From the NCBI GenBank assembly GCA_963776565.1, contig CAVZNF010000005.1, positions 124,001-188,000 on the forward strand: 64,000 bases of DNA, given 5' to 3'. The stretch's first letter is position 1; every line of letters starts with the position of its first letter. Below, piece after piece: positions 8,503 through 17,564 of this stretch. The position numbers were made by a program, and so were the translations under genes. This stretch comes from GMQP-bins7 sp963776565 (lineage in GTDB: Bacteria > Actinomycetota > Thermoleophilia > Gaiellales > Gaiellaceae). The notes below the pieces were generated by a model. The model was not told the DNA's origin, ran no database searches, and saw nothing but the letters and a program-made list of their open reading frames with translations.

Positions 8503-9385
8503 GCGACTTCGCGGGAGCGGTCGAGCGCGTCTGGCCGGGTCGTGGACGCTCGCGTCGAGGTGCTCGGCGGCGGCATCACGAACCACAACCTGAAGGTCGA
8601 GGTCGACGGGGAGGCTTCGTGCTCCGGGTCGCGGGGAAGGACACCGGCCTGCTCGGGATCGACCGCACGGTCGAGCTCGCGGCGACCGAGGCGGCCGCCG
8701 CGCTCGGCATCGGGCCCGAGGTCGTCGCGTTCGTCGAGCCGGAGGGCTGGCTCGTGACACGATTCGTCGCGGGCGAGATCCCGCCGCTCGAGCGGATGCG
8801 CGAGCCGGCAGATGCTCAGCCGCGTCGCCGCGCGCGCTGCGTGCGTTTCACGACGGCGCCGGCGATTCCCGGCACGTTCGACTCGTTCCGCGTCGTCGAG
8901 ACCTATCGACGAACCGCGCTCGATCGCGGCGGCCGTGTCCCGGAGGCCTTCGACTGGGCGCACGCAGCTCGCGACGAGGATCGAGGCGAGGCGTCGGCCG
9001 AAAGCGCCGTCCCGTGCCACAACGACCTCCTGAACGCGAACTTCCTCGACGACGGCGAGCGCCTGTGCATCGTCGACTGGGAGTACGCGGGCATGGGAGA
9101 CCGCTTCTTCGACCTCGCGAACTTCTCGATCAACCACGAGCTCGACGCGGACGCGAGCGCGAGCGCTTGCTCGAGGCCTACTTCGGCGAGGTGCGCGCCG
9201 GAGGACGTCGCAGGCGCTCGAGCTCATGCGCTTCATGTCGGACTTCCGCGAGGCGATGTGGGGAGTCGTGCAGTCGGCGGTGTCGGAGCTCGACTTCGAC
9301 TTCGACGCGTACGCGACCGAGCACTTCGAGCGACTCGCGCCGGACGGCGGAGTCGCCGGCGTTCGTCGCTGCGCTCGAGGGCTGA
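8499..9385 (+). CDS. Choline kinase/aminoglycoside phosphotransferase-family kinase, frameshifted
   Basis: About 295 residues in several frames. The kinase core is visible: a nucleotide-binding start (LGGGITNHNLKVEVDG, GFVLRVAGKDT), the catalytic loop CHNDLLNANFL (pattern HxDxxxxN), and the metal-binding IVDWEYAGMGDRFFDLANFS. This fold phosphorylates small hydroxyl or amine compounds such as choline. At least four frame changes occur (near 8540, 8600, 8810-8850, 9175 and 9345). It starts inside the stop of the dehydrogenase gene (ATGA), so it likely serves the same methylamine or choline-type substrate; that link is inference. Confidence 0.72.
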
Positions 9386-9390
9386 ACGAC

Positions 9391-9414
9391 GAGGGGCGCC
9401 TTGCGGCGCCCCTC
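9391..9414. terminator. Bidirectional hairpin between convergent genes
   Basis: Perfect 10-bp stem GAGGGGCGCC / GGCGCCCCTC with a TTGC loop. It sits just after the kinase stop and just beyond the 3' end of the minus-strand permease gene, so it can serve both. There is no T-run on either side. Confidence 0.6.
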
Positions 9415-9434
9415 GAGTCGATGACGAGAGCTGC

Positions 9435-11078
9435 CTATCGCTTCGGTCGGCAGCGCGAACTCGCCGAGCTGCTCCTCTTCGAGCCGCTCGAGCTCCTCCT
9501 CGGTGCCCATGCGCACCGGGCCCTTGAACCAGTTCTTGGCGGACAGCGCCCACCAGCCGCCGAAGAGGATGGCCGATGCCGCGCGAACCGACAAGCGGTG
9601 CGTAGTTCGTGAACTGCCAGTCGAACGGGTCGTTCCACGGGAGCCCGACCGTGTACGAGCGGGAAGATGAACAGGATCGTGATGAGGACGACCCAGAGGA
9701 TCGCGAACGAGGTCGAGCCACTTGTAGTGTCGCCGAGGCTCCACGCCCGCGGCTCGTCCCAGCTGTCGCCCTTCCTCCAGCGGAGGATAGACGGGAATGA
9801 TGAACGCGATGTAGAGGCCGATCGACGGCGATCGCCGTGCCGACCGCAGTAGCCGATGAAGTAGTTCCAGATCGCGGGCACCATGAGGATCCCGCACCAG
9901 AACGCGACGACGAGCACCGACCACCTCGGCACGCGGTTCTTCGCGACACGCCGCCAGAGCTGATGCCGGGCACCGCGCGGTCGCGTGAGAACGCGAAGAT
10001 CATCCGCGACGCGGACGTGATCGAGGCCGTGACGCAGAAGAACTGGGCGACGACACAGATGAACAGCAGAAACTCGGCCCATTGCTGGCTCATCGACTCG
10101 GTCCAGATGAACGGCACGATCGGAAGGAGCTCGTTGGCCGTGTCGATCGTCGCCTGCGTGTCCGGAATCGCGAACGTGACGGCGGCAGCAGGATGACCAG
10201 CCGAAGACGACCGAGACGAAGACCGAGGTCCACATGCCGAGTCGCCGCCATCCGCGATGCCTTGCTGCGTCTCCTCGGCCGTGTGTGCCGACGCGTCGAA
10301 CCCCGTGATCGTGTACTGGGCCATCGAGCGAGCCGAGTCCGAAGACGAACCAGAACGCCGGATTGGAGAACGAGGTCGTTCCACCGCCGTAGCCCGAGTT
10401 GTTCACCGTCTCCGTGAAGACGTACGAGAGCGACTGATGCTGGTCGGGAACGATGATGAGGATGCCGCACGACGAGCACGACGCCGACCATGTGCCACCA
10501 GGCGGAGATCATGTTCAGTCCCGATGTGATCCGGATGTTGAACATGTTGATGATCACCGCCGCGAGCAGGAACGCCGCGTAGAGGATGTACGTCGACATG
10601 TTGAACGACGCACCGAACCAGTCGTCCATGTGCGCCGAGTAGTTGAACCAGAAGTCGAAGAGCACCTGTCGCGAAGACCGCGAGGCCGTAGCCGATCGCC
10701 GCCGTGACCGCGATCTGGCCGATCAGGTTGAACCAGCCCGTCGCCCAGCCCCAGCCCGGGCCCCCGAGCTTCGACGCCCAGTAGTAGAGGCCGCCGGCCG
10801 TCGGGTACGCCGACGCGATCTCGGCCATGCAGAGCGCGATGAGCGTGCTCATGAGCGCCGACGAGCAGCCAGCCCCACGTGACCGCGACCGGGCCGCCGT
10901 GCTCGAACGCGATGGTGTACGAGGTCAGGCACCCCGCGAGGATCGAGATGATCGTGAAGCTGATGGCGAAGTTGCGGAACCCACCCATGGCGCGGAAGAG
11001 CTCCTGCGCGTAGCCCAGCTTGTGGAGGAGCTGTTCGTCCTCCGACGTGTGGAAGCTGGGCGCTTGACCCGTGCTCAT
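9435..11078 (-). CDS. APC-superfamily amino acid/amine permease, frameshifted
   Basis: About 545 residues and some 12 helices. The N terminus LHKLGYAQELFRAMGGFRNF and ISFTIISILAGCLTSY is the signature of the amino acid/choline transporter group (GABA, choline and amine permeases). Helices recur in several frames: ASAYPTAGGLYYWASKLGG, FNIRITSGLNMISAWW, AQYTITGFDASAHTAEET. At least eight frame changes occur between 9560 and 10860. The C-terminal tail is acidic (EEELERLEEEQLGEF). The exact stop is uncertain; 9435 keeps the length 3n and lies before the hairpin. A GGGAGG ribosome site precedes the ATG. It is divergent from the glutamine synthetase-like operon, as expected for an uptake system for the same amine. 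Confidence 0.78.
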
Positions 11079-11113
11079 ACGACCTCCCAGGGATCGCCGA
11101 CGTTCTCAGGCGG

Positions 11114-11163
11114 GTATTACGTGCACTCTCGCGTTGACATGTCAACCGGCGGGCGCATAGGAT
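11114..11163. promoter_or_regulatory. Divergent promoter region with palindromic operator
   Basis: Rightward promoter: -35 TTGACA (11134-11139), 18-base spacer, -10 TAGGAT (11158-11163), 6 bases before the GTG of the ligase gene. The -35 forms half of a perfect palindrome TTGACATGTCAA (11134-11145). On the minus strand a TAATAC -10-like hexamer (11114-11119) faces the permease gene. A dimeric regulator bound at the palindrome would block the rightward -35 and could control both directions. Confidence 0.7.
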
Positions 11164-11169
11164 CGCGGC

Positions 11170-12505
11170 GTGCTGACGCTCGACGAGCTGCGGGCCGAGG
11201 TCGAGGCGGGCGCGATCGACACGGTCGTCGTCGCGTTCACCGACATGCAGGGCCGGCTCATGGGAAAGCGGCTCCACGCGGAGTTCTTCTGCGAGGAGAT
11301 GGCGGACGAGCACCCGGTCGAGGGCTGCAACTACCTGCTCGCGCTCGACATGGAGATGGACCCGATTCCCGGGCTACGAGATCGCGAGCTGGGAGCGTGG
11401 CTACGGCGACTTCGCGATGAAGCCGGATCTCGCGACGCTGCGGCGGATTCCGTGGCTCGAGGCGACCGCGCTCGTTCTCTGCGACGTCCTCTGGCACGAC
11501 GGCTCGCCGGTTGAGCCGTCCCCGCGGCAGGTGCTGAAGGCGCAGATGGATCGGGCCGCCGCTCTCGGCTACACGCCGATGACGGGCTCGGAGCTCGAGT
11601 TCTATCTCCTGCGCGAGACCTACGAGGAGGCGTGGGCGCAGCGCTACGAGGACCTGACTCCCTCGGTGCCGTACATCCTCGACTACCACATCCTCGCCAC
11701 GACCTACGACGAGGATCTGATCCGTCAGATCCGCAACGGCATGCACGGAGCCGGAATCAAGGTGGAGACCTCCAAGGGCGAGGCGTGGCCGGGCCAGCAC
11801 GAGATCAACTTCCGCTTCGCGGACGCGCTGACGATGGCCGACAACCACGTCATCTACAAGAACGGCGCGAAGGAGATCGCGAACGCGAACGGCTGCTCGA
11901 TCACGTTCATGGCGAAGCCCTTCGAGTCGTGGATCGGGAACTCGTGCCACATCCACGCGTCGCTCTTCCGCGACGGCGAGCCTGCGTTCCGCGACGATCC
12001 CGTGCTCTTCGACAGGTTCCTCGCGGGGATGATCGCCTGCTTCAAGGAGCTTGCGATCTTCCTCGCGCCGACGATCAACTCGTACAAGCGCTACGCGGCC
12101 GGGAGCTGGGCGCCGACGACGCTCGCGTGGGGGCAGGACAATCGAACGTGCGGGTTCCGCCTCGTGGGGCACGGAGCTGCGCGGCGGGTCGAGACGAGGA
12201 TTCCGGGTGGCGACGTCAACCCGTATCTCGCGTTCGCGGCGATGATCGCGGCCGGGCTGCACGGGATCGAGAACGAGCTGGAGCTGCCGCCGGGCCTCGA
12301 GGGGAACGCCTACGAGTCGGACGCGGAGCGCTTCCCGTCGAGCCTGCGCGAGGCGATCCTCGCGCTCGAGATCGGGACGATGGCACGCGCGGCGTTCGGC
12401 GACCAGGTGGTCGACCACTACCTGAACTACGCGCACACCGAGCAGGCGCTGTTCGACAAGGTCGTGACCGACTGGGAGCGCATGCGGCTGTTCGAGCGCG
12501 GGTGA
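11170..12505 (+). CDS. Glutamine synthetase-family ligase (gamma-glutamylpolyamine synthetase-like), frameshifted
   Basis: About 444 residues: beta-grasp N-terminal part (TVVVAFTDMQGRLMGKRL), then the catalytic domain with TGSELEFYLL, GQHEINFRFADAL and NSCHIHASL, and the ATP-site ending RVETRIPGGDVNPYLAFAA. The sequence diverges from housekeeping GlnA (no adenylylation loop seen), and its company of amidotransferase, aldehyde dehydrogenase and amine permease favours PuuA-like ligation of glutamate to an amine. One extra G near 11371 splits the frame. It is probably leaderless, first gene of an operon to 16787. Substrate (putrescine or another amine) is inferred. Confidence 0.82.
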
Positions 12506-13320
12506 GAGTCGTCCTCATCTCGGAGGTGGCCCCTGCCGTCGAGGGGCTCTCGGCAATGCTGCGGGCGGAGGGGCATGAGCCCGTCGCGCTCCTGTGCGTT
12601 CGACACGATTCTGAGCGCTACACGGCGCTGGACGAGCTCCTTCGTGCAGCTCCGGCGGAGATCGACGTCGTCATGCCGGCGACACGCGGTCGCATCGCTC
12701 CGCTCCTGCGGCACTTCGAGCCCGACGTTGCGCTGTGCATCGGATTTCCTTGGAAGATCCCGCCGGATGCGCTCGCAACTCCGCGTCACGGGATCGTCAA
12801 CGGGCACCCGTCCCTCCTTCCGCGCTATCGAGGGCCGAGTCCCGTCTCGTCGGCGATCCGCAACGGCGAGAGCGAGATCGGCTTCACCTTCCACTACATG
12901 GACGCCGAGCTCGATACGGGGAACATCCTCGCCCAGGTGCGGATCCCGCTCGGTGACGAGCACGGGTGGGAGGAGCTCACACCAAAGCTGGCGACAGCGG
13001 TGGGAACGATCCTGCCCGGCGCTCTTGCGCGGGTGGCGCAAGGCGACCCTGGCGATCCGCAGGACAAGAGCGCGGCGAGTTACTTCCACATCTTCGAGCC
13101 GGAATACGCATGGATCGACTGGTCGCGCTCGACCGACGAGATCGAGCGACAGGTTCGCGCGTGGCGCTTCCACTCCGGAGTTCCCGGCGACCGTGGGGCC
13201 CTCGCAGAGGTCGACGGCGAGACCGTCCGCGTTCTCCGCGTAAGCCGCGAGCCCGGCGAAGGCACCGCGATGGAGTGCGGAGACGGCACACTCTGGATCG
13301 TGGAGACGGAGGCGCCGTGA
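12502..13320 (+). CDS. Formyltransferase-family protein (Fmt/ArnA-like fold)
   Basis: Intact, 272 residues. The catalytic triad region of 10-formyltetrahydrofolate-dependent transferases is complete: Asn and His in IVNGHPSLLPRYRGPSP and Asp in MDAELDTGNIL. The C-terminal part AWIDWSRSTDEIERQVRAW matches the start of the Fmt C-terminal domain, but the protein is about 40 residues shorter than methionyl-tRNA formyltransferase. GTG overlaps the ligase stop (GTGA). Embedded in an amine-catabolism operon, it is unlikely to be the housekeeping fmt; it may formylate an amine intermediate or release formyl groups. That role is open. Confidence 0.8.
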   Translation: MRVVLISEVAPAVEGLSAMLRAEGHEPVALLCVRHDSERYTALDELLRAAPAEIDVVMPATRGRIAPLLRHFEPDVALCIGFPWKIPPDALATPRHGIVNGHPSLLPRYRGPSPVSSAIRNGESEIGFTFHYMDAELDTGNILAQVRIPLGDEHGWEELTPKLATAVGTILPGALARVAQGDPGDPQDKSAASYFHIFEPEYAWIDWSRSTDEIERQVRAWRFHSGVPGDRGALAEVDGETVRVLRVSREPGEGTAMECGDGTLWIVETEAP

Positions 13321-14032
13321 GGCCGGTCATCGGAATCACCTCGTACGCGCAGGATGCGCGCTGGGGCGTCTGGCACATGCCGGCCGCGCTCGTGCCGCTC
13401 GCGTACGTCGATTCGATCGAGCGCGCGGGCGGACGCGCCATCGTCATCCCGCCGGTCGAGGAGGACGCCGAGGAGACCCTCGACTCGCTCGACGGGATCG
13501 TCTTCTCCGGCGGTGCGGATGTCGACCCGGCGCGCTACGGCGCCGAGGCGCATCCCGAGACGGATACGCCGCAGACACGCCGCGACGCGGGCGAGATGGC
13601 GCTCCTGCAGGCGGCGCTCGAGCGAGACATGCCCACGCTTGCGATCTGCCGCGGCTTCCAGCTCCTCAACGTCGCGCGCGGGGGAGATCTCATCCAGCAC
13701 CTTCCGGAGTCGGTCGGGAAGCGACGAGCACAAGCAGGTTCCCGGTGAGTTCGCCGTGCATCCGGTCGAGATCAAGGAGGGCTCGCGACTCGCCTCGATC
13801 GTCGGTGCCGGCTCCGACGTGACCTCGCACCACCATCAGGGGCTCGGGCGGGTCGGCGACGGCCTCGTGGAGACGGCGTGGGCCGCGGACGGCACCCTCG
13901 AAGCCGTGGAGGATCCGTCCCTCCGCTTCGCCGTCGGCGTGCAGTGGCATCCGGAGGCCGCGCAGGACGCAGCGCTCTTCGAGGCGCTCGTCGAGCAGGC
14001 TCGCGAGTACCGCTCTGGCTCGCGCGGAGTAG
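13317..14032 (+). CDS. Class I glutamine amidotransferase-like gamma-glutamyl hydrolase (PuuD-like, peptidase C26), frameshifted
   Basis: About 238 residues. Family marks: VIGITSY at the start, IVFSGGADVDPARYG, the nucleophile Cys in LAICRGFQLLNV, SHHHQG, and the His-Glu pair in VGVQWHPEA. These hydrolases cleave gamma-glutamyl-GABA or similar amides in the Puu pathway. An extra A near 13719 shifts the frame after HLPESVG; the C-terminal end is uncertain and needs another small shift to use the TAG at 14030-14032, otherwise the frame runs on to 14247. GTG overlaps the formyltransferase stop. Confidence 0.78.
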
Positions 14033-14062
14033 GCTCACCCTCGGCGAAACGGGAGGAACTGG

Positions 14063-14269
14063 GTGTACTTCGCCTTTGCGGCCATCTACATCGTCTTGTG
14101 CATCGTCTTCATCGTCGATGTCCTCCGGCAGCCCGCAACTGCGCTGTCTGGGGTAGGCAAGACCCTCTGGATCCTGGCGCTGCTCCTCGTTCCTGTCTTC
14201 GCGTGGGTTGTGTACGGCTTCTGGCGTCTCGCCAGAGCCGCACCTAGTAGAGGCCGCATGCGCTCGTGA
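14063..14269 (+). CDS. Small membrane protein, phospholipase D nuclease N-terminal-like domain
   Basis: 68 residues, two membrane helices: FAFAAIYIVLCIVFIVDVL and a second containing GKTLWILALLLVPVFAWVVY, ending YGFWRLARAAP. The second helix pattern (W..L.llvPv.G...Y) is that of the PLDc_N short membrane domain. GGAGGA before the GTG gives a good ribosome site. Its stop overlaps the GTG of the aldehyde dehydrogenase gene. Role in the operon unknown; such proteins are often unrelated passengers. Confidence 0.7.
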   Translation: MYFAFAAIYIVLCIVFIVDVLRQPATALSGVGKTLWILALLLVPVFAWVVYGFWRLARAAPSRGRMRS

Positions 14270-15618
14270 CGCTGACGGTCCTCAACCCGGCCACCGAGGA
14301 GCCGATCGCCGAGCTCGAGCAGGCCGGCGTGGAGCAGGCAGACGAGGCCGTCGCCCGAGCGAAGGAGGCGTTCCCCGCCTGGCGGTCGGTGTCACCGGCC
14401 GATCGAGGCCGCCTGCTTCGGAGACTCGCGACGCTGGTCGAGGAGAACGCCGAGGAGCTCGCTCGGATCGAGTCGCAGAACGTCGGGCAAGCCGATCGCC
14501 GGAGCGCGCGGCGAGATCGGCATGGTCGCGCAGGTCTTCCACTTCTACGCGGGAGCCGTCGACAAGCACGGCGGCGAGACGATCCCCGTGGCCGGCGGGG
14601 TCGCTGCCACGTTCCGCGAACCACTCGGCGTCGTCGGGCTCATCGTCCCGTGGAACTTCCCGGCGAACATCGCCAGCTGGAAGCTCGGGCCGGCGCTCGC
14701 ATGTGGCAACACGGTCGTCCTCAAGCCAGCCGAGCTGACGCCGCTTTCCGCGCTGCGGCTCGGCGAGCTGTGCCTCGAGGCCGGGATTCCGGAGGGTGTC
14801 GTGAACGTCCTCGTCGGCAAGGGCTCGGTCGTGGGGCAGCGCCTGATCGAGCATCCCGACGTCGCGAAGATCGCATTCACCGGGTCCACGGAGGTCGGGC
14901 GGCTCGTCATGCAAGGCGCGGCCGGGACGATCAAGCGCGTCACGCTCGAGCTCGGAGGGAAGTCGGCGAACGTCATCTTCGAGGATGCCGACATCGAGAA
15001 GGCGGCTGCCGCGGCGCCGTACTCGGTCTTCGACAACGCGGGCCAGGACTGCTGTGCGCGCTCGCGCATCTTGGTCCAGAAATCGGTCTACGACCGGTTC
15101 CTCGATCTTCTCGTCGACGCGACGCGCGGCGTGCAGGTGGGCGATCCCGCGGACGAGGCGACGGAGATGGGGCCGCTCGTCTCGGCTGCGCACCGGAGAC
15201 CGTGGCCTCGTTCGTCGACGGCGAGCCGACGTTCCGCGGCGATGTGCCCGACGGACCGGGCTGCTGGTATCCGTGCACGATCGTCGAGGCGTCGAACGAC
15301 GACCGCATTGCGCGCGAGGAGGTCTTCGGGCCGGTCGCGGCCGTGATCCCGTTCGAGGACGAAGCGGACGCGATCCGCCTCTCGAACGACACGCCGTACG
15401 GGCTCTCCGGCTCGATCTGGACGCGCGACGGGGCTCGCGCCCTGCGTGTGGCGCGGGCAACCGACGCCGGCGTCCTTTCCGTGAATGCGAACACGTCGGT
15501 GCGGGTGCAGACGCCGTTCGGCGGCTTCAAGCAGTCGGGGTTCGGCCGCGAGCTCGGGATGCACGCGCTCGAGGGCTACTCGGAGATCAAGAGCGTGTTC
15601 ATCTCGACGGAGGGCTGA
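14266..15618 (+). CDS. NAD(P)-dependent aldehyde dehydrogenase, frameshifted
   Basis: About 450 residues. Active-site Cys in NAGQDCCARSR, general-base Glu in VTLELGGKSAN, cofactor site IAFTGSTEVGR, and the PWNFPANIASWKLGPALACG segment are all present. It would oxidise the aldehyde made when the amine nitrogen is removed, the PuuC step if the operon follows the glutamylated route. Frame breaks occur near 14485 (extra G in the run after AACGTC) and near 15195-15205, where about 20 residues usual in the family also seem short. Start GTG is coupled to the upstream small membrane gene. Confidence 0.85.
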   Translation: MTLTVLNPATEEPIAELEQAGVEQADEAVARAKEAFPAWRSVSPADRGRLLRRLATLVEENAEELARIESQNVGQADRRSARRDRHGRAGLPLLRGSRRQARRRDDPRGRRGRCHVPRTTRRRRAHRPVELPGEHRQLEARAGARMWQHGRPQASRADAAFRAAARRAVPRGRDSGGCRERPRRQGLGRGAAPDRASRRREDRIHRVHGGRAARHARRGRDDQARHARARREVGERHLRGCRHREGGCRGAVLGLRQRGPGLLCALAHLGPEIGLRPVPRSSRRRDARRAGGRSRGRGDGDGAARLGCAPETVASFVDGEPTFRGDVPDGPGCWYPCTIVEASNDDRIAREEVFGPVAAVIPFEDEADAIRLSNDTPYGLSGSIWTRDGARALRVARATDAGVLSVNANTSVRVQTPFGGFKQSGFGRELGMHALEGYSEIKSVFISTEG

Positions 15619-15622
15619 GCTC

Positions 15623-16393
15623 ATGGGCAGATTGGACGGGAAGGTCTGCGTCATCACGGGTGCCGGTGGCGGCATGGGTCGCGAGGCGGCGATCGTCTTC
15701 ACGGAGGAAGGCGCAAAGGTCTGCGTCGCGGATCTCGACATGGCGCTCGCCGAGGAGACGGTCTCGCTGTGCTCGGGGGATGCCTTCGCGTTCGCAGTCG
15801 ACGTCGCCGACGAGGAGGGCGTGCGCGCGATGTGCGCCGCGACGGCCGAGCGATTCGGCGGCATCGACGTCCTCTACAACAACGCCGGCATCTCGCCCGG
15901 CGACGACGCGTCCGTGCTCGACACGTCGGTCGAGGCGTGGCAGCGCGTACAGGACGTGAACACGAAGGGCGTCTTCCTGTGCTGCAAGCACGGGATCCCC
16001 TACCTACTCGAGCGGGGCGGCGGATCGGTCATCAACGTCGCCTCTTTCGTCGCGATCCTCGGCGCCGCCACCTCGCAGATCTCGTACACGGCATCGAAGG
16101 GCGCCGTCCTCGCGATGTCCAAGGAGCTCGGGGTCCAGTTCGCACGGGAGGGCGTGCGCGTGAACGCGCTGTGCCCAGGACCGGTGGAGACGCCGCTCCT
16201 TCTCGCGATCTACGGCGACGACCCGACGGCGTTCGCGCGGCGGCAGGTGCACTGGCCGACCGGCCGCCTCGGCAAGCCGCGCGAGATCGTGAACGCGGCC
16301 CTCTTCCTCGCGAGCGACGAATCGTCGTTCGTAAACGGCGCAGCCTTCGTCGTCGACGGCGGGCTCACCGCCGCGTACGTCACGCCCGAGTAG
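15623..16393 (+). CDS. Short-chain dehydrogenase/reductase (SDR)
   Basis: Intact, 256 residues. Classical SDR marks: TGAGGGMGREAA (cofactor), NNAGISPG, catalytic Ser-Tyr-Lys as SFVAILGAATSQISYTASKG, and PGPVETPLL. The Asp-Leu-Asp after strand 2 (CVADLDMA) favours NAD over NADP. It is fifth after the ligase in the operon, five bases after the aldehyde dehydrogenase stop, so it probably oxidises or reduces an intermediate of the same pathway. Substrate unknown. Confidence 0.88.
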   Translation: MGRLDGKVCVITGAGGGMGREAAIVFTEEGAKVCVADLDMALAEETVSLCSGDAFAFAVDVADEEGVRAMCAATAERFGGIDVLYNNAGISPGDDASVLDTSVEAWQRVQDVNTKGVFLCCKHGIPYLLERGGGSVINVASFVAILGAATSQISYTASKGAVLAMSKELGVQFAREGVRVNALCPGPVETPLLLAIYGDDPTAFARRQVHWPTGRLGKPREIVNAALFLASDESSFVNGAAFVVDGGLTAAYVTPE

Positions 16394-16401
16394 GAGACAC
16401 G

Positions 16402-16787
16402 ATGAAGGTACGCAGGCTGTGTTGGCTGGGAGTTCGAACCGAGGCCTTCGACGAGACGACCGCGTTCTTCCGTGAGTGCTCGGATTGCCGATGGGCTACG
16501 AGGAGTCGGGCTTCTCGATGTTCGCGCTTCCCGACGCCGATCGAGACTTCGTCGAGGTGTTCAGCGCCGCGCGGCAGGACCTCGCACGTCTACACGACGG
16601 CACCGGTGTGGGGCTCCTCGTCGACGACATCGTCGAGGCGAGAGAGGAGCTCGCGGCTGCGGGTGTCGAGCTGATCGACGAGATCCAGTCGGTCGCGAGC
16701 ATGAACGGATACCTCTTCTTCCACGTCCGTGGACCGGATGGGAACGTGTACGCGCTGGTCGAGGGATCGAGCGCGCTTCGGCGCTAA
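16402..16787 (+). CDS. VOC (glyoxalase/bleomycin-resistance) family protein, frameshifted
   Basis: About 128 residues. Two beta-alpha-beta-beta-beta modules: FFREVLGLPMGYEESGF once a missing G near 16474 is restored, with FALPDADRDFVEVF, and then GVGLLVDDIVEAREELAAAG with FFHVRGPDGNVYALVEG. Metal-ligand positions of the fold are plausible (Glu in FVEVF, Glu in LVEG). AGGAGA precedes the ATG. Last gene of the amine operon; overlaps the convergent YjbQ-family gene by 4 bases. Confidence 0.75.
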
Positions 16788-17236
16788 ACGCCGACGACCT
16801 GGACGAGCCAGCGGCGATCGCGTTCGCGATCGAGCTCGAGGAAGAGCACGCGCTGCCACTGCCCGAGGCAGAGCTCGCCCTCGCGCACCGGAATCGACTC
16901 GCCGGCGGGGCCGAGCAGCATGGACATGCAGTGCGAGTGGCCGTTACCGATCTCCATGTCCTCCTCGCAGACGTTCTCGGTTCGGCGGTCCCAGTCGTCG
17001 TGGGCGTAGTAGTGCTCGGTCGGCACGAGCCGCTTGAGAAGCACCGCGAAGTCTTCGAGGAAGCCGCGCTCCCACTCGTTGACGCGCACCGAGCACGTCG
17101 TGTGCGGTGAGTAAACGGAGCAGATGCCGTCGACGATCCCACTCTGGCGGACAGCCTCCTGCACGTCCTCGGTGATGTCCGTGACGGTGAGGCCGCCGGC
17201 TGTGCGCAGCTGGTGCTCGATCTGGAACGCCTTCAC
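16784..17236 (-). CDS. YjbQ/UPF0047 family protein (secondary thiamine-phosphate synthase-like)
   Basis: 150 residues, close to the family length. Diagnostic pieces: GLTVTDITEDVQEAV, YSPHTTCSVRVNE with its His-Thr-Thr, AHDDWDRRTEN, GNGHSHCMSMLLGP, and the end LGQWQRVLFLELDR. The conserved His cluster forms a metal site. E. coli YjbQ has weak thiamine-phosphate synthase activity, but the true role is not settled. The gene stands alone beside the tRNA gene, starting with GTG. Confidence 0.85.
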   Translation of the reverse strand: MKAFQIEHQLRTAGGLTVTDITEDVQEAVRQSGIVDGICSVYSPHTTCSVRVNEWERGFLEDFAVLLKRLVPTEHYYAHDDWDRRTENVCEEDMEIGNGHSHCMSMLLGPAGESIPVREGELCLGQWQRVLFLELDRERDRRWLVQVVGV

Positions 17237-17289
17237 TGCACGGACATTGTGTCAGTCGCGGCCGGGCTCGGCCGAACGGAACCGTCCGT

Positions 17290-17295
17290 TACGCT
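17290..17295 (+). promoter_or_regulatory. -10 box of the tRNA gene
   Basis: TACGCT lies 8 bases before the first base of the tRNA, the same hexamer class used ahead of many genes in this window. No clear -35 is seen. Confidence 0.45.
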
Positions 17296-17303
17296 CAATC
17301 CGC

Positions 17304-17377
17304 GGGCCCGTAGCTCAGCTGGTCAGAGCAGCCGACTCATAATCGGTTGGTCCCTGGTTCGAGTCCAGGCGGGCCCA
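17304..17377 (+). tRNA. tRNA with CAU anticodon (Ile2 or elongator Met)
   Basis: Full cloverleaf: acceptor GGGCCCG (17304-17310) pairs with CGGGCCC (17370-17376), discriminator A, D-arm AGCTCAGCTGGTCAGAGC, anticodon loop CTCATAA, T-arm CCTGGTTCGAGTCCAGG. No CCA is encoded. The anticodon CAU allows elongator Met or lysidine-modified Ile2. The variable region TTGGTC and the GCAGCCGACTCATAATCGG arm look more like bacterial Ile2 tRNAs; that choice is by memory of E. coli sequences. The 3' end is repeated at 27785. Confidence 0.9.
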
Positions 17378-17422
17378 TAGCAAGCCTTGTGGTAGAGCCA
17401 AATCCGCATGGTTATGCGGGTC
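17362..17422 (+). repeat. Putative attL: tRNA 3' end plus flanking block
   Basis: AGTCCAGGCGGGCCCA (17362-17377) recurs with one mismatch at 27785-27800. A second block, AATCCGCATGGTTATGCG plus GGTC (17401-17422), recurs with two mismatches at 27823-27844. Spacing between blocks is 39 and 38 bases. Two ordered blocks about 10.4 kb apart are the pattern left by integration into a tRNA gene. Confidence 0.6.
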
Positions 17423-17564
17423 AGGCGTGCCAGGAATGCCGCAAAAGTGCAAACGGTGCTGCCACCGGTGCTGCCACGGGATCTCGTCGCGCGTGGCAAC
17501 GCGCCAGCTCAGGCCGCGGCGACTAGCGGCAGGAGCTCGCCGGCACGTACTTGAGGGCATCATC

